A stretch of 64,000 nucleotides of DNA from positions 2,029,501 through 2,093,500 of the forward strand of contig NZ_CP047023.1 in NCBI RefSeq assembly GCF_009796765.1. The letters run 5' to 3'. Positions 8,620-20,052 of the stretch are shown here, one piece after another. Source of the DNA: Paraglaciecola sp. L3A3. GTDB lineage: Bacteria > Pseudomonadota > Gammaproteobacteria > Enterobacterales > Alteromonadaceae. A program made the translations under genes and the position numbers. Each line of letters begins with the position of its first letter. The first letter of the stretch is position 1. The notes beneath the pieces are model-generated. The model had not been told where the DNA came from and ran no database searches. It worked only from the letters and a program-made list of their open reading frames with translations.

Positions 8620-9738
8620 TTATTCTCGAGACATAATACGTTTTTGCGTGCTGATAGCCATTAAAATACCAAACCCTGCCAACAGTGTCACCATAGATGT
8701 GCCGCCGTAACTGACTAAGGGTAATGGCACGCCTACAACAGGTAATATACCTGACACCATCCCCATATTAACAAACACGTATACAAAAAATGTCAGAGTG
8801 ATACTACCACCTAATATTTTACTAAAAGCATCTTGAGCGCGAATCGAAATCAACATTCCGCGTATCACAATAAAAGCATAAATAGACAGCAGGGCTAAAA
8901 CTCCCCATAAACCAAACTCTTCACTAAATACTGCAAATATAAAATCTGTGTGTCTTTCTGGTAAAAACTCCAATTGAGATTGTGTACCTTGCAACCAGCC
9001 TTTGCCTTGATAACCTCCAGAACCAATAGCAATTTGTGATTGGATAATATGGTATCCCGACCCTAAAGGGTCTGACTCTGGGTTGAGAAAAGTTAATACT
9101 CGTTGTTTTTGGTATTCTTTCATTAAGAATATCCACATAATCGGAGTAAATGCAGAGGCTGCTACTGCAACAAATGTAATAAAACGCCAACTCATGCCGG
9201 CTAAAAACAACGCAAAAACACCCGAACTTGCAATCAATAAAGATGTGCCTAAATCGGGTTGTTTAGCTATCAATAAGGTCGGTACGATTACCAAACCGAA
9301 TCCGGCTAATATATGTCTAAGTTTTGGCGGTAAATTATATCTACTTATATACCAAGCCACCATCATAGGTACGGCTAACTTCATGATCTCGGAGGGTTGA
9401 AAACGGAAAAATACTAAATCTAACCAACGTTGTGCACCTTTACTTGATACTCCTACAACTAATACAGCGACCAACATAGCCACACCGATAATGTAAAAAT
9501 AGATAGATAACTTCTGATAGGTAAGTGTTGGAACTTGTGCAATAGCCAACATCACGCCCATAGCAACTGCAAGTCTAATGACTTGTCTTTGAATGAGTTG
9601 CATATCTTGCCCGCCGGCTGAGTAGATGGTAACTAGGCCTACAGCCATTAATACAATTAAGCCTAAAAGTAATGGGCCATCACAGTGAATTTTATTTAAA
9701 AATGAACGGGAATTAGGATTGAGTTTAGTGCGAAGCAT
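8620..9738 (-). CDS. rodA: rod-shape SEDS peptidoglycan glycosyltransferase
   Basis: RodA polymerises lipid II with PBP2 in the elongasome. The 372-residue protein has about ten hydrophobic segments and the SEDS signature ERHTDFIFAVFSEEFG together with the late VPLPLVSYGGTSM motif. It overlaps the upstream mrdA by 14 bp, so the glycosyltransferase and its transpeptidase partner are translationally coupled. Confidence 0.97.
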   Translation of the reverse strand: MLRTKLNPNSRSFLNKIHCDGPLLLGLIVLMAVGLVTIYSAGGQDMQLIQRQVIRLAVAMGVMLAIAQVPTLTYQKLSIYFYIIGVAMLVAVLVVGVSSKGAQRWLDLVFFRFQPSEIMKLAVPMMVAWYISRYNLPPKLRHILAGFGLVIVPTLLIAKQPDLGTSLLIASSGVFALFLAGMSWRFITFVAVAASAFTPIMWIFLMKEYQKQRVLTFLNPESDPLGSGYHIIQSQIAIGSGGYQGKGWLQGTQSQLEFLPERHTDFIFAVFSEEFGLWGVLALLSIYAFIVIRGMLISIRAQDAFSKILGGSITLTFFVYVFVNMGMVSGILPVVGVPLPLVSYGGTSMVTLLAGFGILMAISTQKRIMSRE

Positions 9739-11665
9739 GAGATGTCTCAGTAGGAGAACGTGATGATTCAGTTGTCAATTTTTGCTCTAAAGATTCAATC
9801 ACTTCATGTTCAGGAAAGGTTTGGTCTTTAAAAAAGTTGTCCATAATTTTTCGTGCTATAGGGGCTGCTTCAGCTCCACCATGCCCGGCATTTTCTAAAA
9901 CTATTGATATAGTCATTTGAGGTTTGTCGTAGGGGGCATATCCCACATACATAGCATTGTCATGATTTTCTTTTGATAATTTTGATGCATCATACTTTTC
10001 ATCTTGAGCTATGGTCACTAATTGTGCGGTCCCCGTTTTTCCTGCAGATATATAATGAGCACCAACAAATGCTTTACGAGCAGAGCCTTTTCTGTTGACT
10101 GTGCCATACATAGCGTCCAACACTACATCCCAATTATATTCATTTTTTATATCAATGGGGCGACGTTCTTTTATCGGTTGTTGGATGATTTTTTTGTCTA
10201 CCATTTTGCCTCTGATCACTTGTGGAATGATACGTTTCCCTTTGTTTACTAAAGTAGAAAGGGCTTGGACTTGCTGGACTGGGGTAACCGTCCAATAACT
10301 CTGTCCTATGCCTAGGTTTATGGTATCGCCATGATACCAAGCCCGATTATATTGAGCACGAACAGAACCTCGATTGGGCATAAATCCATCGGCTTCTTCA
10401 TGCAAATCTATACCTGTATAATCACCAAAACCAAATTTATACATGCCTTCGCTGATGCGGTCTATGCCTAATTTATAAGCCATATCATAAAAGAAAATAT
10501 CACAAGACACTTCAATGGCTCTAGTTACATCAACCCAGCCGTGACCCCATATATTATGGTCTCGCCAGGTTCGAGTGACATTTTTCAAATTAAATTTTCC
10601 ATTATCGTAGATACGGGATTCAGGAGTAATTACTTTTTCTTCTAATCCGACTAGAGCTAATAGTGGTTTCACCGTGGATGCTGGCGGGTATTGTCCTTGT
10701 GTCGCCCTATTAAATAAAGGACGAGAAGATACTAGGAGCTTTTTGTAATTTTTGCTGCTGATACCATGTACAAATAAATTGGGATCATAACTTGGGCTAC
10801 TATAAAGGGCCAAAATTCCGCCATCATTGGGATCCATTGCGACAACTGTACCGCGCTTTCCGGCAAATTGTTTTTCAGCTTCTAGCTGTAACTCAACATC
10901 AATGTTTAGCACTATGTCTTGTCCTGGAGTAGGCGGGCTAAAATTTAGAGTACGGATGATTCTACCTTGGCTGTTTACTTCTACTTCTTGATAACCAACC
11001 GAGCCATGTAGCAGTTCTTCATGATATTTCTCTATACCGCGTTTTCCTATGTCATAGGTGGCGGCATAGTTTGCTTCAAAGCCTGCTTCAGTTAATTTTT
11101 GTAAATCTTTTTTATCAATTTTTGCCACATACCCTAATACATGAGTCAAAGCTGCTTTATAGGGATAATAACGAGCTAATCGAGCTTCTACTGATACACC
11201 TGGAAATTTATGCTGGTTGGCAGAAAATAATGCGACTTCTTGTTGGTTTAATCTATTGAGTAAAGTAACAGGTTTAAAACGGCGGATACGTTTTCGGTCT
11301 TTGTGAAAATCTTCTATATCGTCTGCATCTAGGGATAATAACTTTTGCAGCTCTTTTAGAGTTTTTTCAAGATCAGTAATTTCTTCAGGCACGACTTGTA
11401 GGCTGAAGACTGGTCGGTTTTCAGCCAATAAAACGCCGTTTCTGTCATAAATCAATCCACGGTTGGGCGCCACAGGTAATACTTTTATTCTATTTCCATT
11501 AGAGCGGGTTTGGTAGTCTTCGTACTTAGTGACTTGTAAATAATATAAATTACTTAACACCATAGCGATCATGAAAAACACACTTAATAAACCGATAACA
11601 GCACGTCGAGCAAACAAATTTGCTTCGGCAGTATGATCTTTTATCAGTATTCTAGGTGATGGCAA
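9725..11665 (-). CDS. mrdA: penicillin-binding protein 2 (elongasome transpeptidase)
   Basis: This class B PBP crosslinks peptidoglycan during cell elongation. It has one N-terminal membrane segment (about residues 22-44), a dimerisation domain, and a transpeptidase domain with intact S330-T-V-K333, S387-C-D389 and K543-T-G545 motifs. The length of 646 aa is typical. It is preceded by rlmH with a 2-bp gap and overlaps rodA, the conserved rlmH-mrdA-rodA order. Confidence 0.97.
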   Translation of the reverse strand: MPSPRILIKDHTAEANLFARRAVIGLLSVFFMIAMVLSNLYYLQVTKYEDYQTRSNGNRIKVLPVAPNRGLIYDRNGVLLAENRPVFSLQVVPEEITDLEKTLKELQKLLSLDADDIEDFHKDRKRIRRFKPVTLLNRLNQQEVALFSANQHKFPGVSVEARLARYYPYKAALTHVLGYVAKIDKKDLQKLTEAGFEANYAATYDIGKRGIEKYHEELLHGSVGYQEVEVNSQGRIIRTLNFSPPTPGQDIVLNIDVELQLEAEKQFAGKRGTVVAMDPNDGGILALYSSPSYDPNLFVHGISSKNYKKLLVSSRPLFNRATQGQYPPASTVKPLLALVGLEEKVITPESRIYDNGKFNLKNVTRTWRDHNIWGHGWVDVTRAIEVSCDIFFYDMAYKLGIDRISEGMYKFGFGDYTGIDLHEEADGFMPNRGSVRAQYNRAWYHGDTINLGIGQSYWTVTPVQQVQALSTLVNKGKRIIPQVIRGKMVDKKIIQQPIKERRPIDIKNEYNWDVVLDAMYGTVNRKGSARKAFVGAHYISAGKTGTAQLVTIAQDEKYDASKLSKENHDNAMYVGYAPYDKPQMTISIVLENAGHGGAEAAPIARKIMDNFFKDQTFPEHEVIESLEQKLTTESSRSPTETSHASH

Positions 11666-11667
11666 AA

Positions 11668-12138
11668 CTATTCTCTGTGGTAGGGGTGATTATTATTTAT
11701 TGACCATGCCCGATAAAGGCTTTCTGCCACTATGACACGCACCAAAGGGTGCGGAAGGGTTAGACTAGACAAAGACCATTTTTGTTCAGAATATTTTATA
11801 CAATCAGGAGCAAGACCTTCTGGCCCGCCAATTAACAGGCTTACGTCACGGCCATCCATTTGCCAAGATTCCATGGTTTTAGCTAATTTAGGTGTATCCC
11901 AAGGCGCACCTGTTACCTCTAAGGTGACAATTCTATTACCTTTAGGAATGGCAGCTAGGGTTAATTCACCTTCTTTTTGTAGGATACGTTTGATGTCTGC
12001 ATTTTTACCGCGTTTACCGGCAGGGATTTCTGTCAAGTATAGTGGCATGTCATTGGGGAAACGCCGACAATATTCATTAAACCCCTGCTCAACCCAAGCA
12101 GGCATCTTGATGCCAACGGCAATGATTTGAATTTTCAC
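11668..12138 (-). CDS. rlmH: 23S rRNA (pseudouridine1915-N3)-methyltransferase
   Basis: RlmH is a small SPOUT methyltransferase acting on helix 69 of 23S rRNA in the assembled ribosome. The SAM-binding knot sequence LLIGGPEGL and the C-terminal tail [17 protein letters not shown] are diagnostic. The length of 156 aa is standard. It sits 21 bp after rsfS, another ribosome factor, and 2 bp before mrdA. Confidence 0.97.
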   Translation of the reverse strand: MKIQIIAVGIKMPAWVEQGFNEYCRRFPNDMPLYLTEIPAGKRGKNADIKRILQKEGELTLAAIPKGNRIVTLEVTGAPWDTPKLAKTMESWQMDGRDVSLLIGGPEGLAPDCIKYSEQKWSLSSLTLPHPLVRVIVAESLYRAWSINNNHPYHRE

Positions 12139-12159
12139 TATGACAATAAACGAACTGAG

Positions 12160-12477
12160 TTAACCCCAGAGTTTTTCCAGTTGATAAAAATCTCTAGCTT
12201 CATCTTGCATGACATGTACCACTACATCGCCAAGGTCAACTAATACCCAATCACCATCTTCTTTGCCTTCAATGCTAAGTGGGGCTGTATCAGACTTTTT
12301 AGCTTCTACGACTAAATTTTCAGCAATTGAAACAACGTGACGTTTTGAATTTCCAGAGCAAATAATAAGAGTGTCGGTGACAGATGATTTTCCTGATACG
12401 TCTAACTCAATGATATCTCGACCTTTTAGGTCTTCGATTTTTTCTACTGCGAAGGCTTTTAGTTGTTGGTGGTCCAA
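12160..12477 (-). CDS. rsfS: ribosomal silencing factor RsfS
   Basis: RsfS binds ribosomal protein uL14 and blocks subunit joining when nutrients are short. The 105-aa protein matches the family from start to end (KGRDIIELDVSGKSSVTDTLIICSGNSKRHV...GDVVVHVMQDEARDFYQLEKLW). It is the gene between nadD and rlmH in the conserved order. Confidence 0.96.
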   Translation of the reverse strand: MDHQQLKAFAVEKIEDLKGRDIIELDVSGKSSVTDTLIICSGNSKRHVVSIAENLVVEAKKSDTAPLSIEGKEDGDWVLVDLGDVVVHVMQDEARDFYQLEKLWG

Positions 12478-12523
12478 GGATTTTCCTTATGGGTAACATT
12501 TATGGGGATAATTATAGATTAGT

Positions 12524-13198
12524 TTAACAGAGATCGTTACTTGGCTGGTAGAGCTTATGCTGATGAATATAAGTTAAAATACTCGAAGGGATCAATTCTT
12601 CAACACTTTTACCTGCTTCTAACTGTTTTCTTAGTAAAGTTGACGACATAGTCAGGGGTTGTGTATTAGCTAAAAATATATGCCCAGCAAGATTATTGTG
12701 TAAATCCACTGGATTATTAGTTTGCCTTTGTTGCAACAGGTCTTGCAAAGCTTGATCTTGTGGCATGTTTTCGGAACTACAGGTTGTAGTTTCTTGCCTA
12801 GTACAGACGACAAAATGACAAAGTGACAAAATTTGTTGCCATTTATGCCATGTGAGTAAAGTTTGTAACGAATCGCTACCAATAAAAAAACATAAGGGGC
12901 GAGTTGGAAATTCAGCCCGTAATTCGCTTAATGTCTCCACACTATAGGTTGCTACACCTCTATTAATATCTCGGGCATCGGGATATAAAATTGGGTGTTC
13001 ATCACATATCAATTCAATCATTTTTAATCTGTGCTCAGATGACACACAAGCGGCACTTTTATGGCTAGGTATATAACAAGGGATCATCGCAATTTTATTG
13101 ATTTCAGTAATATTTGCGGCTTCTAAAACGGGATAAATATGGCCCTTGTGAATAGGATCAAAGGTTCCGCCAAATATTCCTAATGGAGCATTGAGCAT
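12524..13198 (-). CDS. nadD: nicotinate-nucleotide adenylyltransferase
   Basis: NadD converts nicotinate mononucleotide and ATP to deamido-NAD. The nucleotidyltransferase signature GIFGGTFDPIHKGH (residues 7-20, His17-x2-His20) and the C-terminal SSTLLRKQL phosphate-binding motif are present. The length is 224 aa. It lies 9 bp downstream of holA. Confidence 0.96.
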   Translation of the reverse strand: MLNAPLGIFGGTFDPIHKGHIYPVLEAANITEINKIAMIPCYIPSHKSAACVSSEHRLKMIELICDEHPILYPDARDINRGVATYSVETLSELRAEFPTRPLCFFIGSDSLQTLLTWHKWQQILSLCHFVVCTRQETTTCSSENMPQDQALQDLLQQRQTNNPVDLHNNLAGHIFLANTQPLTMSSTLLRKQLEAGKSVEELIPSSILTYIHQHKLYQPSNDLC

Positions 13199-13207
13199 GT
13201 ATATTCC

Positions 13208-14245
13208 TTAATCTGAAAGTGCGTAGTCTAGGGGAATGTTATCCAAAGAATAGGGAATAAAAAGCAGGCATAGATGGCATAATTCTACATAGGGTCGAGG
13301 AATAACTGATTGTTTGATGGCAGTGTCAAATTCGGTAAGTTTGGTTTGTATTTTTTGCAGGCTCTCAAGAGATAAACGAGCTAAAGCCGATTGATAAAAA
13401 CCTTGGCGACTTTTCCATATTCTATGCTGATTCCAATTAATGCTCTTACCTTGATGTCGATCAAATAATAACGCTTCTAAGGTTTGCCATTCTCGGGTTA
13501 ATGCCCATAAAATGATATTAGGTTCGACTCCTTCACTTTCTAAACGATATAACATTTTTACTGCTTTTTGCCCATCGCCAGATAAAAGCACGTCTATTAA
13601 ATGGAAAACAGTAAACCGCGATTGATCAACAACCGCTTGTTCTACCTGCTCTAAAGTGGGATTTCCGTTTGGGTATAAAAGTACCAGTTTTTGTATTTCT
13701 TGTTTGGCTGCGAGTAAGTTCCCTTCACAATAATCTACTAACAATTGTGCTATTTGGGGAGAACTTTGCATTCCTGCATGTTGCATCTGCTGGATTAACC
13801 ATTGATGTAAAATATTGCCTTCTAATGGATAGCAGGGGATGTAAATGGCATTTTTATCAACCGCTTTAAACCATTTAGTATTTTGTACATCTTTACCTAT
13901 TTTTCCACCGTGTATAACAATTAATACATCAGCGTTTACTTGTTGGGCGATGGCTGTTAAGACTTTACTGCCTTCAGCACCAGGTTTGCCTGTTGGTAGT
14001 TCCAGTTCGATAATTTGCTTATTGGAAAACAAAGACATAGTTTGACTGGCTTCAATTAAACTATCCCAGCTAAATTGATTATCTACGACTAATGATTGAC
14101 GTTCGTCAAACCCTTGTTTACTAGCTGTTTTTCTAATCAGTTCTAAACATTCGAGTTTTTGTTGAGGCTCATCGCCAAACACTAGATAAAAAGGTTTCAG
14201 CGGTGAGTCGTCTTGTAAACTAAAACGATTAGGATAGACCTGCAT
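13208..14245 (-). CDS. holA: DNA polymerase III delta subunit
   Basis: The delta subunit opens the beta clamp within the clamp-loader complex. The 345-residue sequence fits the family in length and in segments such as FYLVFGDEPQQKLECL near the N-terminus and YCEGNLLAAKQEIQKL in the middle. Its start ATG overlaps the lptE stop by one base (TAATG), so the two genes are coupled. Confidence 0.94.
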   Translation of the reverse strand: MQVYPNRFSLQDDSPLKPFYLVFGDEPQQKLECLELIRKTASKQGFDERQSLVVDNQFSWDSLIEASQTMSLFSNKQIIELELPTGKPGAEGSKVLTAIAQQVNADVLIVIHGGKIGKDVQNTKWFKAVDKNAIYIPCYPLEGNILHQWLIQQMQHAGMQSSPQIAQLLVDYCEGNLLAAKQEIQKLVLLYPNGNPTLEQVEQAVVDQSRFTVFHLIDVLLSGDGQKAVKMLYRLESEGVEPNIILWALTREWQTLEALLFDRHQGKSINWNQHRIWKSRQGFYQSALARLSLESLQKIQTKLTEFDTAIKQSVIPRPYVELCHLCLLFIPYSLDNIPLDYALSD

Positions 14246-14796
14246 TAGTAACCTTTAGTTTGTTGCCAAGTATTATATGAACTGGTTATTTGGCGAATAA
14301 TCCTGTTGGCAGCTTGTTGGCGCATTTCTCCTAAGACTAAATCGAGTTCGCGAGACTTTGCTAACACAGCATCAGGATCATCTTGATATTCTCTTGTCAC
14401 ATCAAATTCAATAGGGATAGCCTCTTCACCGGGAAACTGAATATAATAATTAATCCCGTAGACTAATTCATATTCAGCCACTTGTCCGGTTGAAAATAAA
14501 GAAAGTAATCGTCTGTCTAAATTATCTGATTGAAGAAAAACTCCAACGTCAATTTTTTGCTCTAGATTGTTATTTGCTGTATTTGTTATCACCTCAATGT
14601 CAAAACCCTTGAGTTGTTTTTTTAAGGTGCGCTGCAGCGGTGCATTTTTGACACTGGATGATATTTGTAAGGTTTTGATCCCAGAAGGCAAACTATAATC
14701 ACCTCGCAGTTTAAAGCCACAGCTTGTTATCAGCGTACTGATAACAAGCATGGCTAATAGCTTACTTAGAGCATTAAACACCTTAATTGGCCACAA
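14245..14796 (-). CDS. lptE: LPS-assembly lipoprotein LptE
   Basis: LptE plugs the LptD barrel that delivers lipopolysaccharide to the outer leaflet. The signal peptide ends in the lipobox ITSC26, followed directly by [11 protein letters not shown], which is characteristic of the family. The length is 183 aa. It overlaps the 3' end of leuS by 14 bp and holA by one base, the conserved leuS-lptE-holA order. Confidence 0.95.
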   Translation of the reverse strand: MWPIKVFNALSKLLAMLVISTLITSCGFKLRGDYSLPSGIKTLQISSSVKNAPLQRTLKKQLKGFDIEVITNTANNNLEQKIDVGVFLQSDNLDRRLLSLFSTGQVAEYELVYGINYYIQFPGEEAIPIEFDVTREYQDDPDAVLAKSRELDLVLGEMRQQAANRIIRQITSSYNTWQQTKGY

Positions 14797-17383
14797 TATT
14801 TAATAGTTTTCCTGGCACGTAAATGACTTTACGTATGGTTTTACCATCAATGTGTTGCTGAACATTATTTTCACTTAATCCTAATGCTTCTACTTGTTCT
14901 TTAGACGCATCGGCAGCAACCGTAATTTTAGCTCTTACTTTGCCATTAACTTGCACTATTATAAGCTTTTCATCTTCAATCAGAGCATCCGCTTCAGCCA
15001 CTGGCCAAGGGGCCGTTTCAACTTCGCTTTCATGACCTAAGTCTTTCCACATTACATGACATATATGTGGTGCTATAGGTGCAAGTAATAATACGATTGT
15101 GTTGATACCTTCACGTAAAACCGCTAAGTCTTGGACAGATTCTTGAGGGGCTTTTTGTAAATTATTCAACAATTCCATTGTAGCGGCTATTGCCGTGTTA
15201 AACGTTTGTCGACGACCAATATCGTCACTGACTTTTTCGATAGTTTTGTGGATCAAACGACGTAATGTTTTTTGTGGGCCAGACAAACTTAATTTATCTA
15301 TCGCAACTGCCTCACCGGCTTCTATATGCTCTTGCACCAAAGTCCATAAACGTTTTACAAACCTATGGGCGCCTTCAACACCTGAATCAATCCATTCAAG
15401 TGTTTGTTCTGGTGGCGCGGCAAACATAGTGAAAACACGTATAGTATCTGCACCGTATATATCGATAACTTTTTGAGGATCAATACCGTTGTTTTTGGAT
15501 TTAGACATCTTAGTCATGCCAGCATGTATTACTTCTTTGCCATCGGCTGCTAATACGGATTTTAGGATGCGTCCTTTATCGTCTTTTTCACTCTCTACAT
15601 CGGCTGGTGAATACCAAGTTTGTTTGCCCATTTCGTCTTCACGATAAAATGAATCAGCTAACACCATACCTTGGCACAATAAACGTTTATAAGGCTCATC
15701 TGATTGAACTAAACCTTCATCACGTAATAATTTATGGAAAAAACGAGAATACAATAAATGTAAAATAGCATGTTCTATTCCCCCAACATATTGGTCAACG
15801 GGCAACCAATAGTTGGCTTGTTCTGGATCTAACATGGCTTGGTCATTTTGTGCACTACAATAACGAGCGTAGTACCAAGATGACTCCATAAAGGTGTCAA
15901 AAGTATCGGTTTCTCTCAGCGCAGGTTGACCATTAAATTCAGTTTTTGCCCATTCAGGGTCGGCTTTAATAGGTGAAATAACCCCATTCATTTCTACATC
16001 TTCAGGTAGTTCTACAGGAAGCTGATCGCTAGGTACTGGAACAGATTCTCCATTTTCTAAATTTAGCATGGGGATAGGGGTGCCCCAATAACGTTGGCGT
16101 GAAACACCCCAATCGCGTAGTCGATAGTTGACCTTCTTTTTACCTTTATTTAAAGACGCAAGCTTGCCAGCAATAGCATCAAATGCTGCTGTAAATGATA
16201 AACCATCGTATTCGCCAGAATTAACCAATAAGCCTTTTTCGGTAAAAGCAGCTTGGCTTAAATCGACTTCTACAGATTGATCTTCAGCCTTAATAACTTG
16301 TTTTATCTCTAAACCATATTTAGTGGCAAATTCCCAGTCACGTTGATCGTGTCCTGGTACCGACATAACGGCACCTGAGCCGTATCCCATAAGTACAAAA
16401 TTAGCGACCCAAACTGGTACTTTGTCACCGGTTAAAGGATGAATAGCATAATAGCCAGTGGCACAACCTTTCTTTTCCATTGTGGCAAGTTCAGCTTCAG
16501 CTACTTTAGTGTTTTTACATTCTTCAACAAAGTCTGCTAATTCATTATTCGTTTTAGCTGCTTCTAAAGCGATAGGGTGTTGTGCTGCAACCGCAACATA
16601 AGTCACACCTAACAATGTATCAGGACGGGTTGTGTAAACGTCAAAGTCATTTTGTCCGGCAACGGTTTGCTCTAAATCAAAGGTGATTTCCACGCCTTCA
16701 GAACGACCTATCCAGTTTTTCTGCATGGCACGAACTTGTTCTGGCCATTCTTCAAGTTGTTCTAAGTCACTGACCAGCTCTTCTGCATAATCGGTGATTT
16801 TAATAAACCACTGAGGAATTTCTTTTTGTTCTACTAGTGCACCAGAACGCCAGCCACGTCCGTCAATGACTTGTTCGTTGGCTAAGACTGTGTGATCCAC
16901 TGGATCCCAGTTTACAGTGGCGTTTTTCTTATAAACCAAGCCTTTTTCGTACAAACGAGTGAAAAACCATTGTTCCCAGCGGTAGTAGTCTTTTTTACAA
17001 GTGGCTATTTCACGATCCCAGTCGTAACCAAAACCCAAAGATTTTAGCTGGGTTTTCATGTAGTCAATATTGGAGTATGTCCAATTGGCTGGAGCTGTGT
17101 TGTTGTTGATGGCTGCATTTTCAGCAGGTAGCCCAAAAGCATCCCAACCCATAGGCTGTAACACGTTTTTACCTAACATACGTTGATAGCGGCTTATCAC
17201 GTCACCGATTGTATAATTACGTACGTGACCCATATGCAGTCGCCCACTTGGGTAGGGAAACATAGACAAACAATAAAATTTTTCTTTATCTTCTTGTTCT
17301 GTTGCCTTAAAGGTTTGTTGTGTTTCCCAATAGGCTTGAACCTCTTTTTCGATTTCTTGAGGTTGGTACAGTTTTTCGGCCAT
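14783..17383 (-). CDS. leuS: leucyl-tRNA synthetase
   Basis: This class I synthetase charges tRNA-Leu. The HIGH box appears as H50-M-G-H53 and the KMSKS loop is exact at residues 625-629. An editing (CP1) domain lies between them, and the length of 866 aa is normal. It heads the minus-strand cluster that runs through lptE, holA, nadD, rsfS, rlmH and the cell-wall genes. Its own promoter must lie in the 281-bp gap before the divergent Lon-like gene. Confidence 0.98.
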   Translation of the reverse strand: MAEKLYQPQEIEKEVQAYWETQQTFKATEQEDKEKFYCLSMFPYPSGRLHMGHVRNYTIGDVISRYQRMLGKNVLQPMGWDAFGLPAENAAINNNTAPANWTYSNIDYMKTQLKSLGFGYDWDREIATCKKDYYRWEQWFFTRLYEKGLVYKKNATVNWDPVDHTVLANEQVIDGRGWRSGALVEQKEIPQWFIKITDYAEELVSDLEQLEEWPEQVRAMQKNWIGRSEGVEITFDLEQTVAGQNDFDVYTTRPDTLLGVTYVAVAAQHPIALEAAKTNNELADFVEECKNTKVAEAELATMEKKGCATGYYAIHPLTGDKVPVWVANFVLMGYGSGAVMSVPGHDQRDWEFATKYGLEIKQVIKAEDQSVEVDLSQAAFTEKGLLVNSGEYDGLSFTAAFDAIAGKLASLNKGKKKVNYRLRDWGVSRQRYWGTPIPMLNLENGESVPVPSDQLPVELPEDVEMNGVISPIKADPEWAKTEFNGQPALRETDTFDTFMESSWYYARYCSAQNDQAMLDPEQANYWLPVDQYVGGIEHAILHLLYSRFFHKLLRDEGLVQSDEPYKRLLCQGMVLADSFYREDEMGKQTWYSPADVESEKDDKGRILKSVLAADGKEVIHAGMTKMSKSKNNGIDPQKVIDIYGADTIRVFTMFAAPPEQTLEWIDSGVEGAHRFVKRLWTLVQEHIEAGEAVAIDKLSLSGPQKTLRRLIHKTIEKVSDDIGRRQTFNTAIAATMELLNNLQKAPQESVQDLAVLREGINTIVLLLAPIAPHICHVMWKDLGHESEVETAPWPVAEADALIEDEKLIIVQVNGKVRAKITVAADASKEQVEALGLSENNVQQHIDGKTIRKVIYVPGKLLNIVAN

Positions 17384-17664
17384 TAAAAAATATTTCCGTG
17401 ACTAGAGCAATTTAGATCGTTCGACCTATAGACAATGCGATAAGAATTAGCTGGTTAGAATACCTTAGGCCATGACTTTCAAACAATAGGCAAAGTGGTA
17501 TTTGTGAACTATATTCAAAAGTTTTTGTTTATTAGCAATGTTTTATCAATATATTGCTGGAAAATTAAGCGATCGGTCAGCAGGAATAACGATCTGTTTG
17601 ACAGTATCCTGTTTACGGGTTTCACTATTTGTAGAACCTTTCTAAATGCAGTGATTCATTTTCT

Positions 17665-20052
17665 ATGCAAAGTAACTATATATTACATCTTCAGCAATTA
17701 TCAGCTAAACCAAGTAGGAGGTTGATTAATCAAGCGTTGAAAGACGATTCTGCACTAGATTCGACTTTTATCGGCCAAGATCGTGCTCGCGATGCGTTGT
17801 CTTTTGGATTAGGTATTAAATCAAAAGGTTATAACCTTTATGTTATGGGTGAACAAGCCACGGGGCGTTTTACTTTAGTCCGTGAATTTATTGATAAATA
17901 TGTCAATAAAACTGTTACCCCTGATGATTGGTGTTATATCAATAACTTTGATGATGAGCGGGAGCCTTACTCTCTTAAGTTATTGGCAGGTGAAAGTAAA
18001 AAATTATGTAAAGACTTAGGCCATTTAATTGATGAATTGTTAGATACCTTTCCTGCAGCCTTTGATAACCCAGGCTATCAACGGAAAAAAGCGGCAATAA
18101 CCCGAGAGTTTGAACAAAAATATGATCAAGCAATCGAAAGTGTTGAAGCCCAAGCTCAGCGTAGTAATGTGGCATTATATGAAGATGCCGGCACTATTTC
18201 TTTTTCACCTATAGTGGATGGTAAAACCATCAATGACACTGAGTTTGCCTTATTTCCGGAAGAACAGCGGCAAACTTATTACGTATTAATTGATGAATTA
18301 GAAGATGTATTAAGTGAAGCGCTTATTGAATTACCCAAATGGAAACGGGCGACAGCTGAAAAGTTACGGCAATTAAAAAAGGATACTGCTGAGCAGGGAA
18401 TACGCCCATTACTGAAAGATTTAGAACATGAATATTCTGCTGATTTAGCGATTCTAAAATTTTTACGACAGCTAAAACCTCATCTTGTAGAAACCGTGGT
18501 AGAGGTGTTAGCGGATGAGAAAAAAGACAATAAAGAAGATGAATACGACAAACGTTCTATTTTAGAAGAACAATATTTACCGAATATTTTAGTTTCTCAC
18601 GATGTAAACAGTGGCTCTCCAGTTGTTTATGAAGCCAATCCTACTCATCAAAATTTATTTGGCCGAGTGGAATACACCAATATTCAAGGTTCGGTTTTTA
18701 CTAATTACAGAATGATCCGCCCTGGCGCTATTCATAAAGCAAATGGTGGATATCTATTGCTTGATATGGATAAAGTGATTGAACAGCCTTATGTATGGGA
18801 AACGTTAAAGTTAGTCCTAAAATTCGGTTATCTTAAAATGGATTTACCGCAACATGATGTGGGCATGGTTAATTCAATCACATTAAATCCCCAGCAAATT
18901 CCCATCGATGTAAAAGTGGTGTTGTTAGGATCTCGAGATTTGTATTATACATTACAAGATTATGATGATGAGTTTTATGAGTTGTTCCGAGTATTAGTGG
19001 ATTTTGATCACGAAATACCCCTCGACAAAAAGACCTTGTTTGATTTTGTCGGCAGAGTCAGAAGTCAAGTGAAAAACTTTGGCTTGGATGGTATATCCGC
19101 AAAAGCTATGTACCGTTTAGTGGAATACAGTTTGCGTCTAGCTGAGCATCAACAGCGTCTATCAGCAAGATTTTCTGATGTACTGGAATTATTACATGAG
19201 GCTGAATATTTTTGTAAAGAACAAAATGTTTTAGAGTTAGATGTGGGTCATATTGAGAGTGCATTGCAAGCAAAAACCCATAGAACTGGTCGTGTCAGCG
19301 AAGCTGTATTAGACGATATAAAACAAGGACAAATCTTAATTGCCACAGATGGCGTCGATATAGGTAAAGTAAATGGTTTAACTGTATTGGAAGTAGGGGA
19401 TTGTATGTTTGGTACCCCAGCGCGTATAACATCTACCGTTTATGCCGGTTCCAACGGCGTAATTGATATCGAAAGAGAAGTAGAATTGGGGCAATCAATT
19501 CACTCTAAAGGTGTCATGTTATTAACCGGATATTTAGGATATAAGTACGCCCAATTATTTCCTTTAACCTTATCTGCAAATATTGCTATTGAACAATCTT
19601 ATGGACATATCGATGGAGATAGTGCGTCGTTAGCCGAACTTATCGCACTTATTTCTGCACTGACAAAAATACCTGCCAGACAAGATTTAGCCATTACCGG
19701 TTCAATAAACCAATATGGGCAAGTGCAGTCTGTAGGTGGCGTAAACGAAAAAATAGAAGGTTTTTTTAAACTCTGTGAACATAGAGGCTTAACCGGTACC
19801 CAAGGGGTAATTATCCCTAAGTCAAATCAAGTCAACCTGATGTTAGACAAGGATGTTATCGCGGCAGTTAAAGCGGGGAAATTTAATATTTGTGTGGTGG
19901 AAACAGTCGATCAAGCCTTAGAGATATTAATGGGCAAAGATGTAGGTCTGATGAATAGTAAAGGCCGATATCCTAAAAACTCAATTAATTATATGGCGGT
20001 TTCTAGTTTATTGAATATTGCTAATATTGTGAATGGCGCAGATGATGAGTAG
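17665..20052 (+). CDS. Lon-like ATP-dependent protease (AAA_32 / LonB type)
   Basis: This 795-aa protein joins an AAA+ module to a C-terminal Lon protease domain. The Ser-Lys dyad is visible: Ser653 in HIDGDSASLAEL and Lys696 in GGVNEKIEGFF. The N-terminal nucleotide loop is degenerate, GEQATGRFTL rather than GxxxxGK(S/T), as I recall for this proteobacterial group related to E. coli YcbZ. A helical, charged region (about 125-270) splits the ATPase module. There is no classic Lon substrate-binding N-domain. The ATG at 17665 has a weak ribosome site, so the exact start is uncertain by a few codons. It diverges from leuS. Confidence 0.88.
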   Translation: MQSNYILHLQQLSAKPSRRLINQALKDDSALDSTFIGQDRARDALSFGLGIKSKGYNLYVMGEQATGRFTLVREFIDKYVNKTVTPDDWCYINNFDDEREPYSLKLLAGESKKLCKDLGHLIDELLDTFPAAFDNPGYQRKKAAITREFEQKYDQAIESVEAQAQRSNVALYEDAGTISFSPIVDGKTINDTEFALFPEEQRQTYYVLIDELEDVLSEALIELPKWKRATAEKLRQLKKDTAEQGIRPLLKDLEHEYSADLAILKFLRQLKPHLVETVVEVLADEKKDNKEDEYDKRSILEEQYLPNILVSHDVNSGSPVVYEANPTHQNLFGRVEYTNIQGSVFTNYRMIRPGAIHKANGGYLLLDMDKVIEQPYVWETLKLVLKFGYLKMDLPQHDVGMVNSITLNPQQIPIDVKVVLLGSRDLYYTLQDYDDEFYELFRVLVDFDHEIPLDKKTLFDFVGRVRSQVKNFGLDGISAKAMYRLVEYSLRLAEHQQRLSARFSDVLELLHEAEYFCKEQNVLELDVGHIESALQAKTHRTGRVSEAVLDDIKQGQILIATDGVDIGKVNGLTVLEVGDCMFGTPARITSTVYAGSNGVIDIEREVELGQSIHSKGVMLLTGYLGYKYAQLFPLTLSANIAIEQSYGHIDGDSASLAELIALISALTKIPARQDLAITGSINQYGQVQSVGGVNEKIEGFFKLCEHRGLTGTQGVIIPKSNQVNLMLDKDVIAAVKAGKFNICVVETVDQALEILMGKDVGLMNSKGRYPKNSINYMAVSSLLNIANIVNGADDE

